DNA from: a virus
DNA length: 35,983 nt
IMG/VR virus record: IMGVR_UViG_3300034120_000023
Coordinates: 1 to 35,983 of that record
Strand: one strand, 5' to 3'
Shown: one piece after another, positions 19,826-28,541 of the stretch
Position numbering within the stretch: position 1 is the stretch's first letter
Layout: each line of letters starts with the position of its first letter
Translations under genes and position numbers: made by a program
Notes under the pieces: model-generated
What the model was told of the DNA's origin: nothing
What the model saw: only the letters and a program-made list of their open reading frames with translations
Databases searched by the model: none

Positions 19826-21226
19826 TTATTGTGGTTGTTGAGCTTGTGCGGCTCTAATTCTTGCATTAAGTTCAGCATCACTCAAGCCAGAATATGGTCT
19901 TGGCTGGCTAGGTGCAACAGACATTGGAATCTTAGGCGTAAATCCTGACAAACCTTTTTTGTCACGAGCATAGTTTTCAAGCCTAATTGTTTCAGCAATA
20001 ATTTCTTGATTCTTTGCTTGCATAAAAGAAATAAGTTGTCTACGAGCAGCAGGGTTTGTTTCAAGTTGAGGAATAAGACCTTGAATAAACTCACGATCAG
20101 CATTCGAAAAGCCAGAACCCAATTTACCACCAAGTGTTTGCAAAATAACATCGCCAGCAACCTTTTGGTATTCTTGACTAGAAGCTAGTTTTCTAGCATC
20201 ACTAGGTGAAGCCAATCCAAGTGTTGTAAGCAAGTTTGTAGCGCCAACACGACCTGTTGCAAATTGGCCTGTAATCAACTCATTGTCTGGTAAAAGTGCC
20301 AATTTATTGAGTGAATTGATAGAAGAAACTGCTGTATCACGAGTTGTAATTGCGGCATCAACTCGTTCTGCATCTTTCTTACCAAGTGCTTTAACAAACT
20401 CTGATTCACCTTCAGGCAACTTAACGCCAACACTAGTTTTAGCAGTAGTTCTATCAACACCGCCTGTATATGGAATCATTGTCTGTTTGCCATTAACAGT
20501 CTTATAAATAATCTGTTGAGGAGGATTATTTCCTTCTTGATAGGTATAGACAGGCTCTCTTGAACCTTCAGCAACACCAATTTCTTTAATGAGCGGTCTG
20601 CCTTCTGCTTTAGTTGTCAAGCGCTGTAGTTCAGATGCGTATTTTGCATTAAATGCTGGAGAACCTTCTGGGCCTTCCAATAAAGCCAATGCTTTGGCAT
20701 TCTTCATTTCGGGAGATGTCAACTCAGGCTTCTCTTTGCTGATTAGCTCAGATAAAGTCTTTTGATAAATTTGGTTGAACTGTGGAGTGCCAGGTTCTGC
20801 AACACTAGAAGCAAATGCCAATGCATTACGCTGTTCTGGTGTCATTTTTTCCGCCATACGCTGTTGTGTTAAAGCTCTTTCACTTTGTGCCTTACGAGCA
20901 TAATCCGCTAGTGCCATAGCACCTTGTTGGTCACCAGCTTGTGCCAACATTTGAGCGCCTTTAAGGATCGACTCAGGGTTAGTTTGGTCAATCTGTTGAG
21001 CAATAGCATTTCGAGTGCTAATTAACTTCAATTGTGGGTCTTCAGCGCCAAGCAAACCGCCAACAGCACGACCAAGACCAGCAGCGCCTGAATAGGTCAT
21101 AGCCGCACCACGAGCCTCTGGAGACATTTGAGCCAACTGAATGCCACGATTCATAGCACCCATTTGCTGTTGCTGACCATACATTTCAGGAGTTAACCCG
21201 AACAAGCTAGGAATAATATCTGCCAT
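19826..21226 (-). CDS. Putative internal virion protein
   Basis: 466 residues from ATG 21226, which has AAGGAG at ideal spacing; the frame is open further upstream but without a ribosome site. Gln/Ala/Met-rich N-terminus (MADIIPSLFGLTPEMYGQQQ; MGAMNRGIQLAQM) and helical throughout. Second of the three large proteins after the adhesin. No catalytic motif seen; probably part of the ejected core. Confidence 0.55.
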   Translation of the reverse strand: MADIIPSLFGLTPEMYGQQQQMGAMNRGIQLAQMSPEARGAAMTYSGAAGLGRAVGGLLGAEDPQLKLISTRNAIAQQIDQTNPESILKGAQMLAQAGDQQGAMALADYARKAQSERALTQQRMAEKMTPEQRNALAFASSVAEPGTPQFNQIYQKTLSELISKEKPELTSPEMKNAKALALLEGPEGSPAFNAKYASELQRLTTKAEGRPLIKEIGVAEGSREPVYTYQEGNNPPQQIIYKTVNGKQTMIPYTGGVDRTTAKTSVGVKLPEGESEFVKALGKKDAERVDAAITTRDTAVSSINSLNKLALLPDNELITGQFATGRVGATNLLTTLGLASPSDARKLASSQEYQKVAGDVILQTLGGKLGSGFSNADREFIQGLIPQLETNPAARRQLISFMQAKNQEIIAETIRLENYARDKKGLSGFTPKIPMSVAPSQPRPYSGLSDAELNARIRAAQAQQPQ

Positions 21227-21236
21227 GTTTTTCTCC

Positions 21237-23318
21237 TTATAGCCAATTTTTCTTAATGTAATCAGCAATGCCTTGGCTAATTGTTGAGTTAGGATCACTC
21301 AAACCAGCTAGTACTGTTGAATATGGATTTGTAGTGGCTGCTGAACCAGTTGCCAATCTTGTACTGTAATCAGCGCCTTGCAATCCCAGTTGACCAACTC
21401 TTGCTCCAGCAGTTGAGCTTAATTGACCAAGATCAGTACTCATTGTGAATGGTTTCTGAGCTAATGTTTCCAATCCTTGAGCTTTAGTAGAAGCCATTGT
21501 GTAAGGTGCATAAGCCTTCTCTTGACCACCATAATAGTCGCCCATTGCTCCCGCACCTTTGGTCAATAATCCTGCACCAAATGTGACTTGTTGTTGACCA
21601 GCCAATTCAGCATCTGCCGCTAATTTAGCTTCTTGTGCTGCTCTAGCATTAAACAAAGCCTGAAGTTCAGGTGTTGTAGCACCATAACTACCACCTTGAG
21701 CAACTGCCAAACCAGAACGACCTTGTTGCATCAGTTTATTTTGCAAGTTAGCCAATTCAAGTTCACGACCTGGTTGCAATAAGTTCATCTGTTGGTTGAT
21801 GTAGCGTTGAGCAACTTCCTCAGGACTCTGAGCCAAGTATTTGTTACCAAGGGTAAACAAACTTTGAGCGCCTGTTTGCAAAGGAGCAAACTGTGCTTGT
21901 GCTTGTTCTGCTTGTGTCAAACCTTGCTCAGACAAAGCCATCAAACGATCTTGTTGAGCTTTAGCTTCAGGAGTTAATTCATATCCTGCACTAATCATCT
22001 GACCAGTAACAGGATCATATTTAAAGCTAGAAGTGCCAAACCTTGTTGTCATGCCAACAGGACGGAATTGTGCGGCTTGTTTAGCGGCAGCAGTCTCAGC
22101 ATCAATACGCTGTTGTGCGGCTTGTGCAGCTTCTTTAGAAGTCTGTTGTTGCATCAAACCACCAACAGTACCAAGACCACCAGAAATTAACCCAGCCAAT
22201 TGTTGAGCAGTTAATCCATTAAACAATCCTGTAGGCGTAGGAGTAGTAGTTGGTGTTGTTGGTGTTGTTGTCGGTGTAGTAGTCGGTGTAGTAGTCGGAG
22301 TTGTTATAGGGGTTGTTGTTGGGGTTACACCAGTATTTAAAGCAGTAGGGCCAAGATTAGTTACTGGCGTTAATCCAGTAACGCCACCAGTAGTAACTGC
22401 AGTTCCTGATCCAGTACCTAATAATCCAGTACCCAATTCAGAACCAGTTAATATACCAGTACCAGTTAATGATCCAGTTCCTGTTGTACCAAGTAAACCA
22501 GTACCTAGTTCAGAACCAGCAAGAACTCCTGTACCAGTCAATCCTGCGACAGTTCCCGCACCACCAAGCAATCCAGTACCAAGAGTAGAACCAGTCAATA
22601 CACCAGTTCCTGTTAAACCAGTACCCGCTGTAATTCCTGCTCCAGTACCAGAAGCTCCAAGTCCCGCTGTTCCTGCCGCATTTAAGCCTAAACCGCTTGA
22701 ACCAGCTGTTAAACCAGTACCACCGCCCATTCCTGTGACAGTAGAACCCGCAAGACCACCTTCAGCGCCCAATGCACCACCAATTTCAGTAGCGCCAACA
22801 CTTGCCGCTTCTGTTGCACTACCTAACAAACCCTCAGTACCAACAGCACCAATACCGCTTGTTAATAGACCAATACCACCCATTACACCAAGTGCAAGAA
22901 GTGTGTCTTTTGTTAAATCAGAGCTAGATGCACCAGATGTAAAGAATTGAGGATTTCCTTGAGCATCAAAAACAACACCATAACCAGTATTGCCTTTGCC
23001 CGTATAAGTACCGCCAAAGAAATTACCAATTTGTCTTTCACCATAGGTGTTATCAAGTTCTTTGCCTGTTGCTTTGTTAAAGTACTTATTGACAACTCGC
23101 TCAGGCTCATTCAATCCCTCACCATACATAGCAGGGATAACTTCTTGCTTAACACCAAGTTGCTTGACATCAGTAATTCCCGCTTTTGCAAGAATGTTAG
23201 CCATGTCAGTTGCGTTGGCTTTGGCAGAACCTTTGCCATCACCACCCCATTTAGATGAGTCGCTAGTAGCAAGAATTTGCTGAACTAGGCTATCAATAAT
23301 CTTTTGATCTACTGCCAT
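21237..23318 (-). CDS. Large repeat-containing putative internal virion protein
   Basis: 693 residues. After an N-terminal folded part comes a Gly/Thr/Leu repeat region (about residues 225-300) with three copies of a TGTGVLTGS-x-LGTGLLG unit. A Thr-Pro run follows (TTTPTTTPTTTP, about 330-370), then a helical, Gln/Ala-rich C-terminus containing AYAPYTMASTKAQGLETLAQ. The Gly-rich repeats and Thr-Pro linker resemble flexible or membrane-interacting segments of ejection proteins. First of the three large proteins after the adhesin. Confidence 0.6.
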   Translation of the reverse strand: MAVDQKIIDSLVQQILATSDSSKWGGDGKGSAKANATDMANILAKAGITDVKQLGVKQEVIPAMYGEGLNEPERVVNKYFNKATGKELDNTYGERQIGNFFGGTYTGKGNTGYGVVFDAQGNPQFFTSGASSSDLTKDTLLALGVMGGIGLLTSGIGAVGTEGLLGSATEAASVGATEIGGALGAEGGLAGSTVTGMGGGTGLTAGSSGLGLNAAGTAGLGASGTGAGITAGTGLTGTGVLTGSTLGTGLLGGAGTVAGLTGTGVLAGSELGTGLLGTTGTGSLTGTGILTGSELGTGLLGTGSGTAVTTGGVTGLTPVTNLGPTALNTGVTPTTTPITTPTTTPTTTPTTTPTTPTTTPTPTGLFNGLTAQQLAGLISGGLGTVGGLMQQQTSKEAAQAAQQRIDAETAAAKQAAQFRPVGMTTRFGTSSFKYDPVTGQMISAGYELTPEAKAQQDRLMALSEQGLTQAEQAQAQFAPLQTGAQSLFTLGNKYLAQSPEEVAQRYINQQMNLLQPGRELELANLQNKLMQQGRSGLAVAQGGSYGATTPELQALFNARAAQEAKLAADAELAGQQQVTFGAGLLTKGAGAMGDYYGGQEKAYAPYTMASTKAQGLETLAQKPFTMSTDLGQLSSTAGARVGQLGLQGADYSTRLATGSAATTNPYSTVLAGLSDPNSTISQGIADYIKKNWL

Positions 23319-23327
23319 GATTTTTCC

Positions 23328-24170
23328 TTACAAATCGCCAATATTTGTCGCTGGGAATGATCTACCAGAACCCCAAATAATTCGAACAGCGCCTGATCTG
23401 CCGCCATCGTAATAACTACCAGCTCCACCAGCACCAACTACAACAGTAATTGTTGACCCATTAGAGACATATATGTTGTTTGCGTAAGCAAGACCGCCTC
23501 CACCGCCACCGCCAGAAAAGTTATTCCAACCAATGCCGCCACCGCCACCGCCATAATTTCCACCGAGGCCGCCATATTTGCCTTCGCCACCATTCGAACC
23601 ATTGGTTGAACCATTGTTTCCAATATAAGCGCCACCGCCACCGCCACCACCAGCCTCGTATGGGCCACCAGAGCCAGTCCAATAGCCACCACCGCCACCA
23701 GCAGCAGAGCATAGAATTGTGGCTTCATTGCCACCAGTTCCACCAACTGCAGAACTACCGCTATATCCGCCTGCAGTTCCACCAGTAGACGCACTTCCAG
23801 AGCTTCCGCCTGTGTAAACAGTACCAGATGAACCAGTTGACGGAGAATTGAAAGGATTTGTTGTTCCAGAGCCTCCAGCTCCACCAGTCAATACAACTAA
23901 ACCACTTGCTGATCCACTACCACTACCGCCCGAACCACCAGTACCAGGACTTCCAAAAGTTCCACCACCGCCACCATTTGCGATAACAAACGATCCAAAT
24001 GATGAATTACTGCCAGCAGCGCCATCTGATCCACCACCACCAACGCAGACAACACATACTGAAGACACACCCAATGGGACTTCCCAACTGTATGTTCCTG
24101 CAGTTGTAAATTCTGCTTGACCAGTAATAAACGAACTACCAGTTAAAAAAGTATTTAGTGCGGCAAACAT
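23328..24170 (-). CDS. Glycine-rich tail adhesin
   Basis: 280 residues. The N-terminal SFITGQAEFTTAGTYSWEVP and VSSVCVVCVGGGGSDG match a recurrent phage tail module ('TTAGTYSW-VP-GV'). It is followed by many polyglycine stretches (IANGGGGG, AAGGGGGYW, EAGGGGGGGAYIG, NYGGGGGGIGW) typical of polyglycine-sandwich receptor-binding domains. The end GRSGAVRIIWGSGRSFPATN is also characteristic. Probably host recognition. The start overlaps the stop of the fibre-associated protein upstream. Confidence 0.8.
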   Translation of the reverse strand: MFAALNTFLTGSSFITGQAEFTTAGTYSWEVPLGVSSVCVVCVGGGGSDGAAGSNSSFGSFVIANGGGGGTFGSPGTGGSGGSGSGSASGLVVLTGGAGGSGTTNPFNSPSTGSSGTVYTGGSSGSASTGGTAGGYSGSSAVGGTGGNEATILCSAAGGGGGYWTGSGGPYEAGGGGGGGAYIGNNGSTNGSNGGEGKYGGLGGNYGGGGGGIGWNNFSGGGGGGGLAYANNIYVSNGSTITVVVGAGGAGSYYDGGRSGAVRIIWGSGRSFPATNIGDL

Positions 24171-24721
24171 TATGGTGTGTACCCTTGTACGACTGTTCCA
24201 TACCAGTTAGTGCCATCAGACACAAACGAGAAAATATCCATCTTTCCCGCTGTAGTCGTAACTACTGGAGCAGATGCTGAATTCCATTTAACGCTAGTAA
24301 AAGTAGCAGTACCGCCACCAGTAGAAGCCGCTTGTTTGAGCAACAAGATAAACGACTTACCCGCTGTAGCAGTAGGCATTGTGAATGTGCAAGCTGTAGA
24401 TGCTGTCAAAGTAGCAGTCTGAACAGTACCATTTGTCAATGACAAAGTGTTTGAGCTAGTAACAGTACCAATAGCAACAACACCTTCTGTATAGTTGTTG
24501 ATGGTTGGGTTTGTCAAAGTCTTGTTTGTCAGAGTTTGAGTATCTGTAGTGCCAACAACCGATCCTGTTGGAGCATTAGACGAATCAAACTTAGTCGCAA
24601 TTGCAATAGCGATATTGTTAAATTCGGTATCAATCTCAGTACCCTTAACAATCTTTGCAGCATTGCCAGGACTAAGATTATCTTTGGTCGCAAAATTCGT
24701 GCTTTTGGTGTAGTCGCTCAT
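24170..24721 (-). CDS. Fibre-associated structural protein (paralogue of 33078-33578)
   Basis: 183 residues. TDTQTLTNKTLTNPTINNYTE is a common phage fibre module. The C-terminal domain FTMPTATAGKSFILLLKQ through TAGKMDIFSFVSDGTNWYG is closely matched by the protein at 33078-33578. Both sit next to an adhesin, suggesting a shared adaptor or trimerisation role. The N-terminus (YTKSTNFATKDNLSPGNAAK; IDTEFNNIA) resembles virion attachment domains of tail fibres. Confidence 0.75.
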   Translation of the reverse strand: MSDYTKSTNFATKDNLSPGNAAKIVKGTEIDTEFNNIAIAIATKFDSSNAPTGSVVGTTDTQTLTNKTLTNPTINNYTEGVVAIGTVTSSNTLSLTNGTVQTATLTASTACTFTMPTATAGKSFILLLKQAASTGGGTATFTSVKWNSASAPVVTTTAGKMDIFSFVSDGTNWYGTVVQGYTP

Positions 24722-26277
24722 GCTATCTTCCCGTTCTTAGCTTGGATTTCAATTTTCTGGATCGACAACTGCGCTCCATTTATGTCTGATTCATAACCAG
24801 TCTGTACAACTTTTCCTGACCCACTTGCAGAAACTGTCAATGTTTGCAAAGCAATGCCATCAGAATAGTAAGCAACTGGACTGCCATTAGCGCCATACTC
24901 AGCAATTCCATACTGAGCAACACCCTGAGATGGAATAGAAGCATTAGCACTCAAGTAGTTGGCTTTAAAGTCAAAGCCCCACTTAATTGAAACAGTCTGA
25001 CTTGTGCCACCAATGACAACAGCAGAAATCTTTTTCAAGATAGATACTTGATTGACATTTCCAAGGTCAGCATTGTTTGTGTAGTACATCATGCGATAAG
25101 TAGACTCATGGTCTAAATATCCGCTATAAGAACAAACATAACCATTCTTACCAATGTATAAGTCACCATTCCTACGAGACAACAAAGATGTAGGAGTGAT
25201 TGAATCCCAAGTAGTTACTCTTGAAGTACCATCTTGCAAAATCACTTTTGTATCTAAACAATAAACAGATTTATTGGATGGCATTGTCAATAAGTAAAAG
25301 CCTTCACGCTCAGAGTAGACAGACTTAATGTTTGCCAATGTTTGAGCCGCAACATCTGTCATCAAGTCATTACGGACATTCTTAGACAAATCACGCTCTG
25401 GAGCAGACTTCTCTTGAATAGTCCTCATCAATGAACGAATACCGCTGTTTGACAAGAAAATAACATCAGAGCTAGTTGTCTGAACAGAATCTCTAGCCAT
25501 GCAACCAATACCGCCAATGGTGTCGTACAAAGTCATTGTCGATGGTGTAGTTGCACCTTGATAAACAAGAATCTGACGCTTACCAAAGATAAACAAAAAT
25601 CCATTGTGAGCAGCCAAAGCCTGAACTTCATCAGCACCATTAGGCCAAATCTGGTTAACATTTAATGAACCAGAAGTTCCACCAGTCCAAATGTGACCAG
25701 TAAGCAAATCAGAGAAAGTTACTGTTGTCTTGTCAGAAGATGTATTAGCAACCCACAAACGACCAAAGGCAGAAATTGCCAAGTTGCCTGATGGGACAGT
25801 TCCCGCATAACCAGACTTCTCACTCACTCTGCGATAAGTAGTTGTACTTACAGCAGGGTCGTATATCAATGGATCGTGACCAGTTTGAAAGAAATAGGTG
25901 ATTCCATTCAAAGAGGCACATTGCCAATTGCTTGCAGTAATGGTAGGAGCAGTACCACCCCCCCCATAGGTCAACTCAGTAACTGCATTAGAAGTACCGA
26001 GCTTAAACAACTTATTGTTGCCAGCAAACAAAACAGTCAATGTGCCATCAGTCTGAACTAACTCATGCATCACACCAACATCATTAGCACCAAGATTGCC
26101 AGTTGATGAATTTAGTCTTGTGTAGCCTTTGCGTGAACCAATGCGACCATATTGGTCAATCACACAATTGGTAGCAACAAGCGCAAAGCCAGATGCCAAA
26201 TCCAATGGAGAATCTTGCGTATTCAGGCCATAGAAGCCTGGCGCAGAGATGCTGAAGGTTTGGATAGGTTGAGCCAT
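24718..26277 (-). CDS. Tail tube/nozzle protein (T7 gp12-like)
   Basis: 519 residues, beta-rich. N-terminal SAPGFYGLNTQDSPLDLASG and ALVATNCVIDQYGRIGSRKG are the pattern of podovirus nozzle/'stabilisation' proteins, which place an RxGY/KGY motif after a ligand-free strand. Several propeller-like blades follow (VLFAGNNKLFKLG; FGKRQILVYQGA). It directly follows the gp11-like adaptor, as in T7-like phages. Confidence 0.75.
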   Translation of the reverse strand: MAQPIQTFSISAPGFYGLNTQDSPLDLASGFALVATNCVIDQYGRIGSRKGYTRLNSSTGNLGANDVGVMHELVQTDGTLTVLFAGNNKLFKLGTSNAVTELTYGGGGTAPTITASNWQCASLNGITYFFQTGHDPLIYDPAVSTTTYRRVSEKSGYAGTVPSGNLAISAFGRLWVANTSSDKTTVTFSDLLTGHIWTGGTSGSLNVNQIWPNGADEVQALAAHNGFLFIFGKRQILVYQGATTPSTMTLYDTIGGIGCMARDSVQTTSSDVIFLSNSGIRSLMRTIQEKSAPERDLSKNVRNDLMTDVAAQTLANIKSVYSEREGFYLLTMPSNKSVYCLDTKVILQDGTSRVTTWDSITPTSLLSRRNGDLYIGKNGYVCSYSGYLDHESTYRMMYYTNNADLGNVNQVSILKKISAVVIGGTSQTVSIKWGFDFKANYLSANASIPSQGVAQYGIAEYGANGSPVAYYSDGIALQTLTVSASGSGKVVQTGYESDINGAQLSIQKIEIQAKNGKIA

Positions 26278-26927
26278 TAAACAGCCTCAAAAACGCCAAA
26301 TTCAGGGTAGCGAGTAGCTTCTGTAGCAATGTAGTCGGACAACATAGACTTATACAGTTGATAAGCCTCTGAAGAATTCAATCCACCATCTTCACCACGC
26401 TCAACCAAAGCCCTTGAATAAGCGTTCTGAACAATCAATTCAGCAGGGACAGAGATAACTGTGCTGTCACTAGATAAAACAGCTTGAGGAACAACTAAGC
26501 TGAACTTGATGGTATATACGCCATCAGGAACTGGAAACAATGTAACCTTGGTGTCAGCATTTGAATCAACGCCATCAAAGGTGTAATACTGTGGAATTGA
26601 GTTTGACGGAGTGCCAAAGTTCAAATAACGATTCATTGTCGCAAATGGTATGTTGTCAATACCAATTTTGCTTGTAGAGTTGATGGCATCTTGGACACGG
26701 AATTTCTGCCCTGAACCAGTCAAGGAATAAGAATAAGTCCCAGATGTCGTTGTAATGGTAGAGGTTGTACCAAGAACATTCCACTCGTAAGCATCTTCCA
26801 CATGACGCTTTGCATCGTTGACAAACTTGCCAATCAATGTTGAGTAAGGAGTTTCGGAAACAGTAGAGACTTCCTCTTCACGCAAGCGAACAAGCACATC
26901 GTTGACTGCTTGTAAATAGGTTGTCAT
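26277..26927 (-). CDS. Head-tail adaptor (T7 gp11-like tail tube A)
   Basis: 216 residues. N-terminal helices (YLQAVNDVLVRLREEEVSTV; FVNDAKRHVEDAYEWNVLG) are followed by a beta region (SYSLTGSGQKFRVQDAINS; VTLFPVPDGVYTIKFSLVV) and a final helix with the YSRALVERGEDGG pattern. This arrangement is typical of podovirus adaptor proteins that dock the tail to the portal. The next gene encodes the nozzle. Confidence 0.8.
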   Translation of the reverse strand: MTTYLQAVNDVLVRLREEEVSTVSETPYSTLIGKFVNDAKRHVEDAYEWNVLGTTSTITTTSGTYSYSLTGSGQKFRVQDAINSTSKIGIDNIPFATMNRYLNFGTPSNSIPQYYTFDGVDSNADTKVTLFPVPDGVYTIKFSLVVPQAVLSSDSTVISVPAELIVQNAYSRALVERGEDGGLNSSEAYQLYKSMLSDYIATEATRYPEFGVFEAV

Positions 26928-27217
26928 TTCTTATTCCTCTCTGAGATCGCTTTTGCTTTAGCTTTAGCGTCAGCTTTGGACGATGCACCCCAAGCCTTCA
27001 GAGATAAGAGAAGTCGGGTAGGCTTCCCATCTTTCATCTCAGGCCCAGGCATATTGCCCATGCGTGCTAAAAAGGAGGCCCTTCGAGGGTTGTCGCCCGA
27101 CTTTACTGGTGGCTTCAAATTGCCACCTGTTTCTGTATTATAAGATGCTCTGCCCTTGGCGTTCAAGCCCCCTTTGGGGTTTTTTCCTGCTTTTGTTTGC
27201 CAAGTTGGAGATTTCAT
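26924..27217 (-). CDS. DUF6321-like small basic protein
   Basis: 97 residues, Lys/Arg-rich. SPTWQTKAGKNPKGGLNAKG and ETGGNLKPPVKSGDNPRRAS followed by a FLARMGNMPGPEMKDGKPTR motif match, from memory, the DUF6321 family found next to virion genes in many phages. Function unknown. Start and stop overlap neighbours. Confidence 0.7.
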   Translation of the reverse strand: MKSPTWQTKAGKNPKGGLNAKGRASYNTETGGNLKPPVKSGDNPRRASFLARMGNMPGPEMKDGKPTRLLLSLKAWGASSKADAKAKAKAISERNKK

Positions 27218-27363
27218 TTCTTTTTCTTAGCTGTTTTAGCAGCCGCCTTAAAGTCTGCCGCAGTAGGAGCGCCTTTTGTACCAGGCTTTCTCATCTTCTC
27301 TTTAGACCCTGCCGCTATTCTTGCTTGTTTGGCATTGATATTTGCGTAGAGTTCTTGTTTCAT
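27214..27363 (-). CDS. 49-residue basic protein
   Basis: MKQELYANINAKQARIAAGS then EKMRKPGTKGAPTAADFKAA and a poly-Lys end. It resembles a small protein ('YANIHAKQ-RI--GS-EKMRKPGTKGAPT') that I recall from freshwater and marine podoviruses. Both ends overlap neighbours as ATGA. Confidence 0.7.
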   Translation of the reverse strand: MKQELYANINAKQARIAAGSKEKMRKPGTKGAPTAADFKAAAKTAKKKK

Positions 27364-27524
27364 TTTTTAGCCTTTGGTTTAGATTTTCCTGCCTCTGACA
27401 AAGCAATAGCAACTGCTTGGTCTCTTGATTTAACTACAGGGCCTTTTTTGCCAGAATGAAGTGTTCCAGACTTGTACTCACGCATAACCTTTGAGATTTT
27501 GGCTTCAGCTTTAGTCTTTTTCAT
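27360..27524 (-). CDS. DUF6496-like 54-residue basic protein
   Basis: MKKTKAEAKISKVMREYKSG then TLHSGKKGPVVKSRDQAVAI, ALSEAGKS and a Lys-rich tail. The KVM-E-K-G-LHSG and RDQAVAIALSEAGKS motifs match DUF6496 as I recall it. Coupled to neighbours by ATGA overlaps. Function unknown, possibly DNA-associated. Confidence 0.75.
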   Translation of the reverse strand: MKKTKAEAKISKVMREYKSGTLHSGKKGPVVKSRDQAVAIALSEAGKSKPKAKK

Positions 27525-27709
27525 TTGCCACGACCAGTCTTTTTCATGTTTGTTGCTGTTCTGCCACCACGAGTAGGCATACCTCTCATTTTTGGCTTAC
27601 CAATAGCAATCATCACAGTTACTGGAATACCCTTCTTTTTCCCGTATTCCTTGGCTTCTTTCTCGCCTTTTTCTGTATATGGGAACTTCTTGCTTCCTAC
27701 TTGTGGCAT
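27521..27709 (-). CDS. 62-residue basic protein
   Basis: MPQVGSKKFPYTEKGEKEAK is the start of a small Lys/Arg/Gly-rich protein ending in KKTGRGK, a pattern shared with small proteins in T7-like phages (V-G-K-FPYTEKG). First of the run of four basic proteins. Function unknown. Confidence 0.7.
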   Translation of the reverse strand: MPQVGSKKFPYTEKGEKEAKEYGKKKGIPVTVMIAIGKPKMRGMPTRGGRTATNMKKTGRGK

Positions 27710-27718
27710 GATATTTCC

Positions 27719-27922
27719 TTATCGAATAATCTTAGTGGCAACAAAAGAAATGATACCGCCTACAACAGATGCGATAGCCATTCCAACGAACATACCGCCT
27801 TTAGACTTATTAGCCATCTCTAAAAGGGCTTTAATGTCTTGACGCAAGGCATGAACTTCTAATTGGAGAGCCTCAACTTGAGCTTCAAGTTTGCCAAACT
27901 CTCTTGGATCAATCTCAGACAT
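27719..27922 (-). CDS. Coiled-coil/transmembrane protein, holin (XhlA-like) candidate
   Basis: 67 residues: a heptad-rich coiled coil (FGKLEAQVEALQLEVHALRQ; DIKALLEMANKSK) followed by one C-terminal transmembrane helix (GMFVGMAIASVVGGIISFVA) and a short basic end. This layout is that of XhlA-type holin/haemolysin proteins. Its distance from the endolysin is not unusual in podoviruses. Alternatively a virion-assembly membrane protein. Confidence 0.6.
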   Translation of the reverse strand: MSEIDPREFGKLEAQVEALQLEVHALRQDIKALLEMANKSKGGMFVGMAIASVVGGIISFVATKIIR

Positions 27923-28112
27923 TTGCTATCTTTCGGGGTCTACCAGGCTTTTTGATAGGGGTTGGTGGAGCAAGCACTAGCGGCTTATCGTTGTTCTCAA
28001 CTTCTTCTTGGTCAATTCTGACATAACCTTGATGACCCTTCATGCTATCAATATCATGTTGATAGGTAAAAGTCACAGTTTGCCCACTTTGAAGACAACG
28101 ATAAGTAGCCAT
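27915..28112 (-). CDS. Small protein with C-terminal AT-hook
   Basis: 65 residues from ATG 28112, preceded by GGAG; the frame continues upstream across a terminator, but that part is not a credible start. MATYRCLQSGQTVTFTYQHD and IDSMKGHQGYVRI suggest a small beta fold. The tail PIKKPGRPRK is an AT-hook. Stop overlaps the next start by 8 bases. Confidence 0.6.
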   Translation of the reverse strand: MATYRCLQSGQTVTFTYQHDIDSMKGHQGYVRIDQEEVENNDKPLVLAPPTPIKKPGRPRKIANV

Positions 28113-28121
28113 ATATTCTCC

Positions 28122-28148
28122 GAAAAAAAGGGGGTTTTTAGCCCCCTC
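28122..28148 (-). terminator. Rho-independent terminator after the decoration gene
   Basis: On the minus strand AGGGGG-CTAAAAA-CCCCCT is followed by a run of Ts. It ends a high-level capsid transcript. Confidence 0.8.
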
Positions 28149-28152
28149 TTTA

Positions 28153-28476
28153 TTAGACCATGCGAGCCACAACAATTCGCATTGTTGTAGATGCCAAGTC
28201 AGCAGTTGAACCAGACTCATTCTGGATACGGAATTTAACTGTGTTTGCAGCAGAGACATAGCCTGTAACTGTCAAACCAACCAAATCCACACCCAAAGAT
28301 GCAGCCAGAACCATGTCACCCAAGGCTACGCCAGGGATAGTGATATCGTCTGTTTCGCCTGCGCCATCAACCAAAGAACCTGCGTTCAAGATTGCTGTCA
28401 CAGCCCATGTGTCGCTGAAAAGACCACGAAACTGGTCGTTGCCTCTGCGAGTTGTTACCGATGATGCGGTTGCCAT
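28153..28476 (-). CDS. Putative head decoration protein
   Basis: 107 residues, beta-rich (MATASSVTTRRGNDQFRGLF; VTAILNAGSLVDGAGETDDI; VTGYVSAANTVKFRIQNESG). Its position directly after the major capsid gene, its own flanking terminators (implying abundance) and a small jelly-roll-like composition suggest capsid decoration or a head fibre. No family is recognised with certainty. Confidence 0.6.
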   Translation of the reverse strand: MATASSVTTRRGNDQFRGLFSDTWAVTAILNAGSLVDGAGETDDITIPGVALGDMVLAASLGVDLVGLTVTGYVSAANTVKFRIQNESGSTADLASTTMRIVVARMV

Positions 28477-28497
28477 ATTAGATTCCTCCTAGATTAA

Positions 28498-28529
28498 GAA
28501 AAAATCCCCCCACCGATTAAGGCGAGGGG
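28498..28529 (-). terminator. Terminator after the major capsid gene
   Basis: On the minus strand CCCC-TCG-CC, loop TTAATC, GG-T-GGGGG is followed by ATTTTTT. The stem has a small asymmetric bulge, so partial read-through to the decoration gene is likely. Confidence 0.75.
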
Positions 28530-28541
28530 AAAAGGCAACTA

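Noticed and set aside
22233-22330. CRISPR-like or minisatellite array
   Set aside because: The repeats are in-frame coding triplets giving a Thr-Pro run, with no unique spacers.
23438-23884. A 148-codon minus-strand frame inside the glycine-rich adhesin
   Set aside because: It is the frame-shifted reading of GGN/GGT glycine codons (Val/Ala/Leu-rich) and has no independent start signal.
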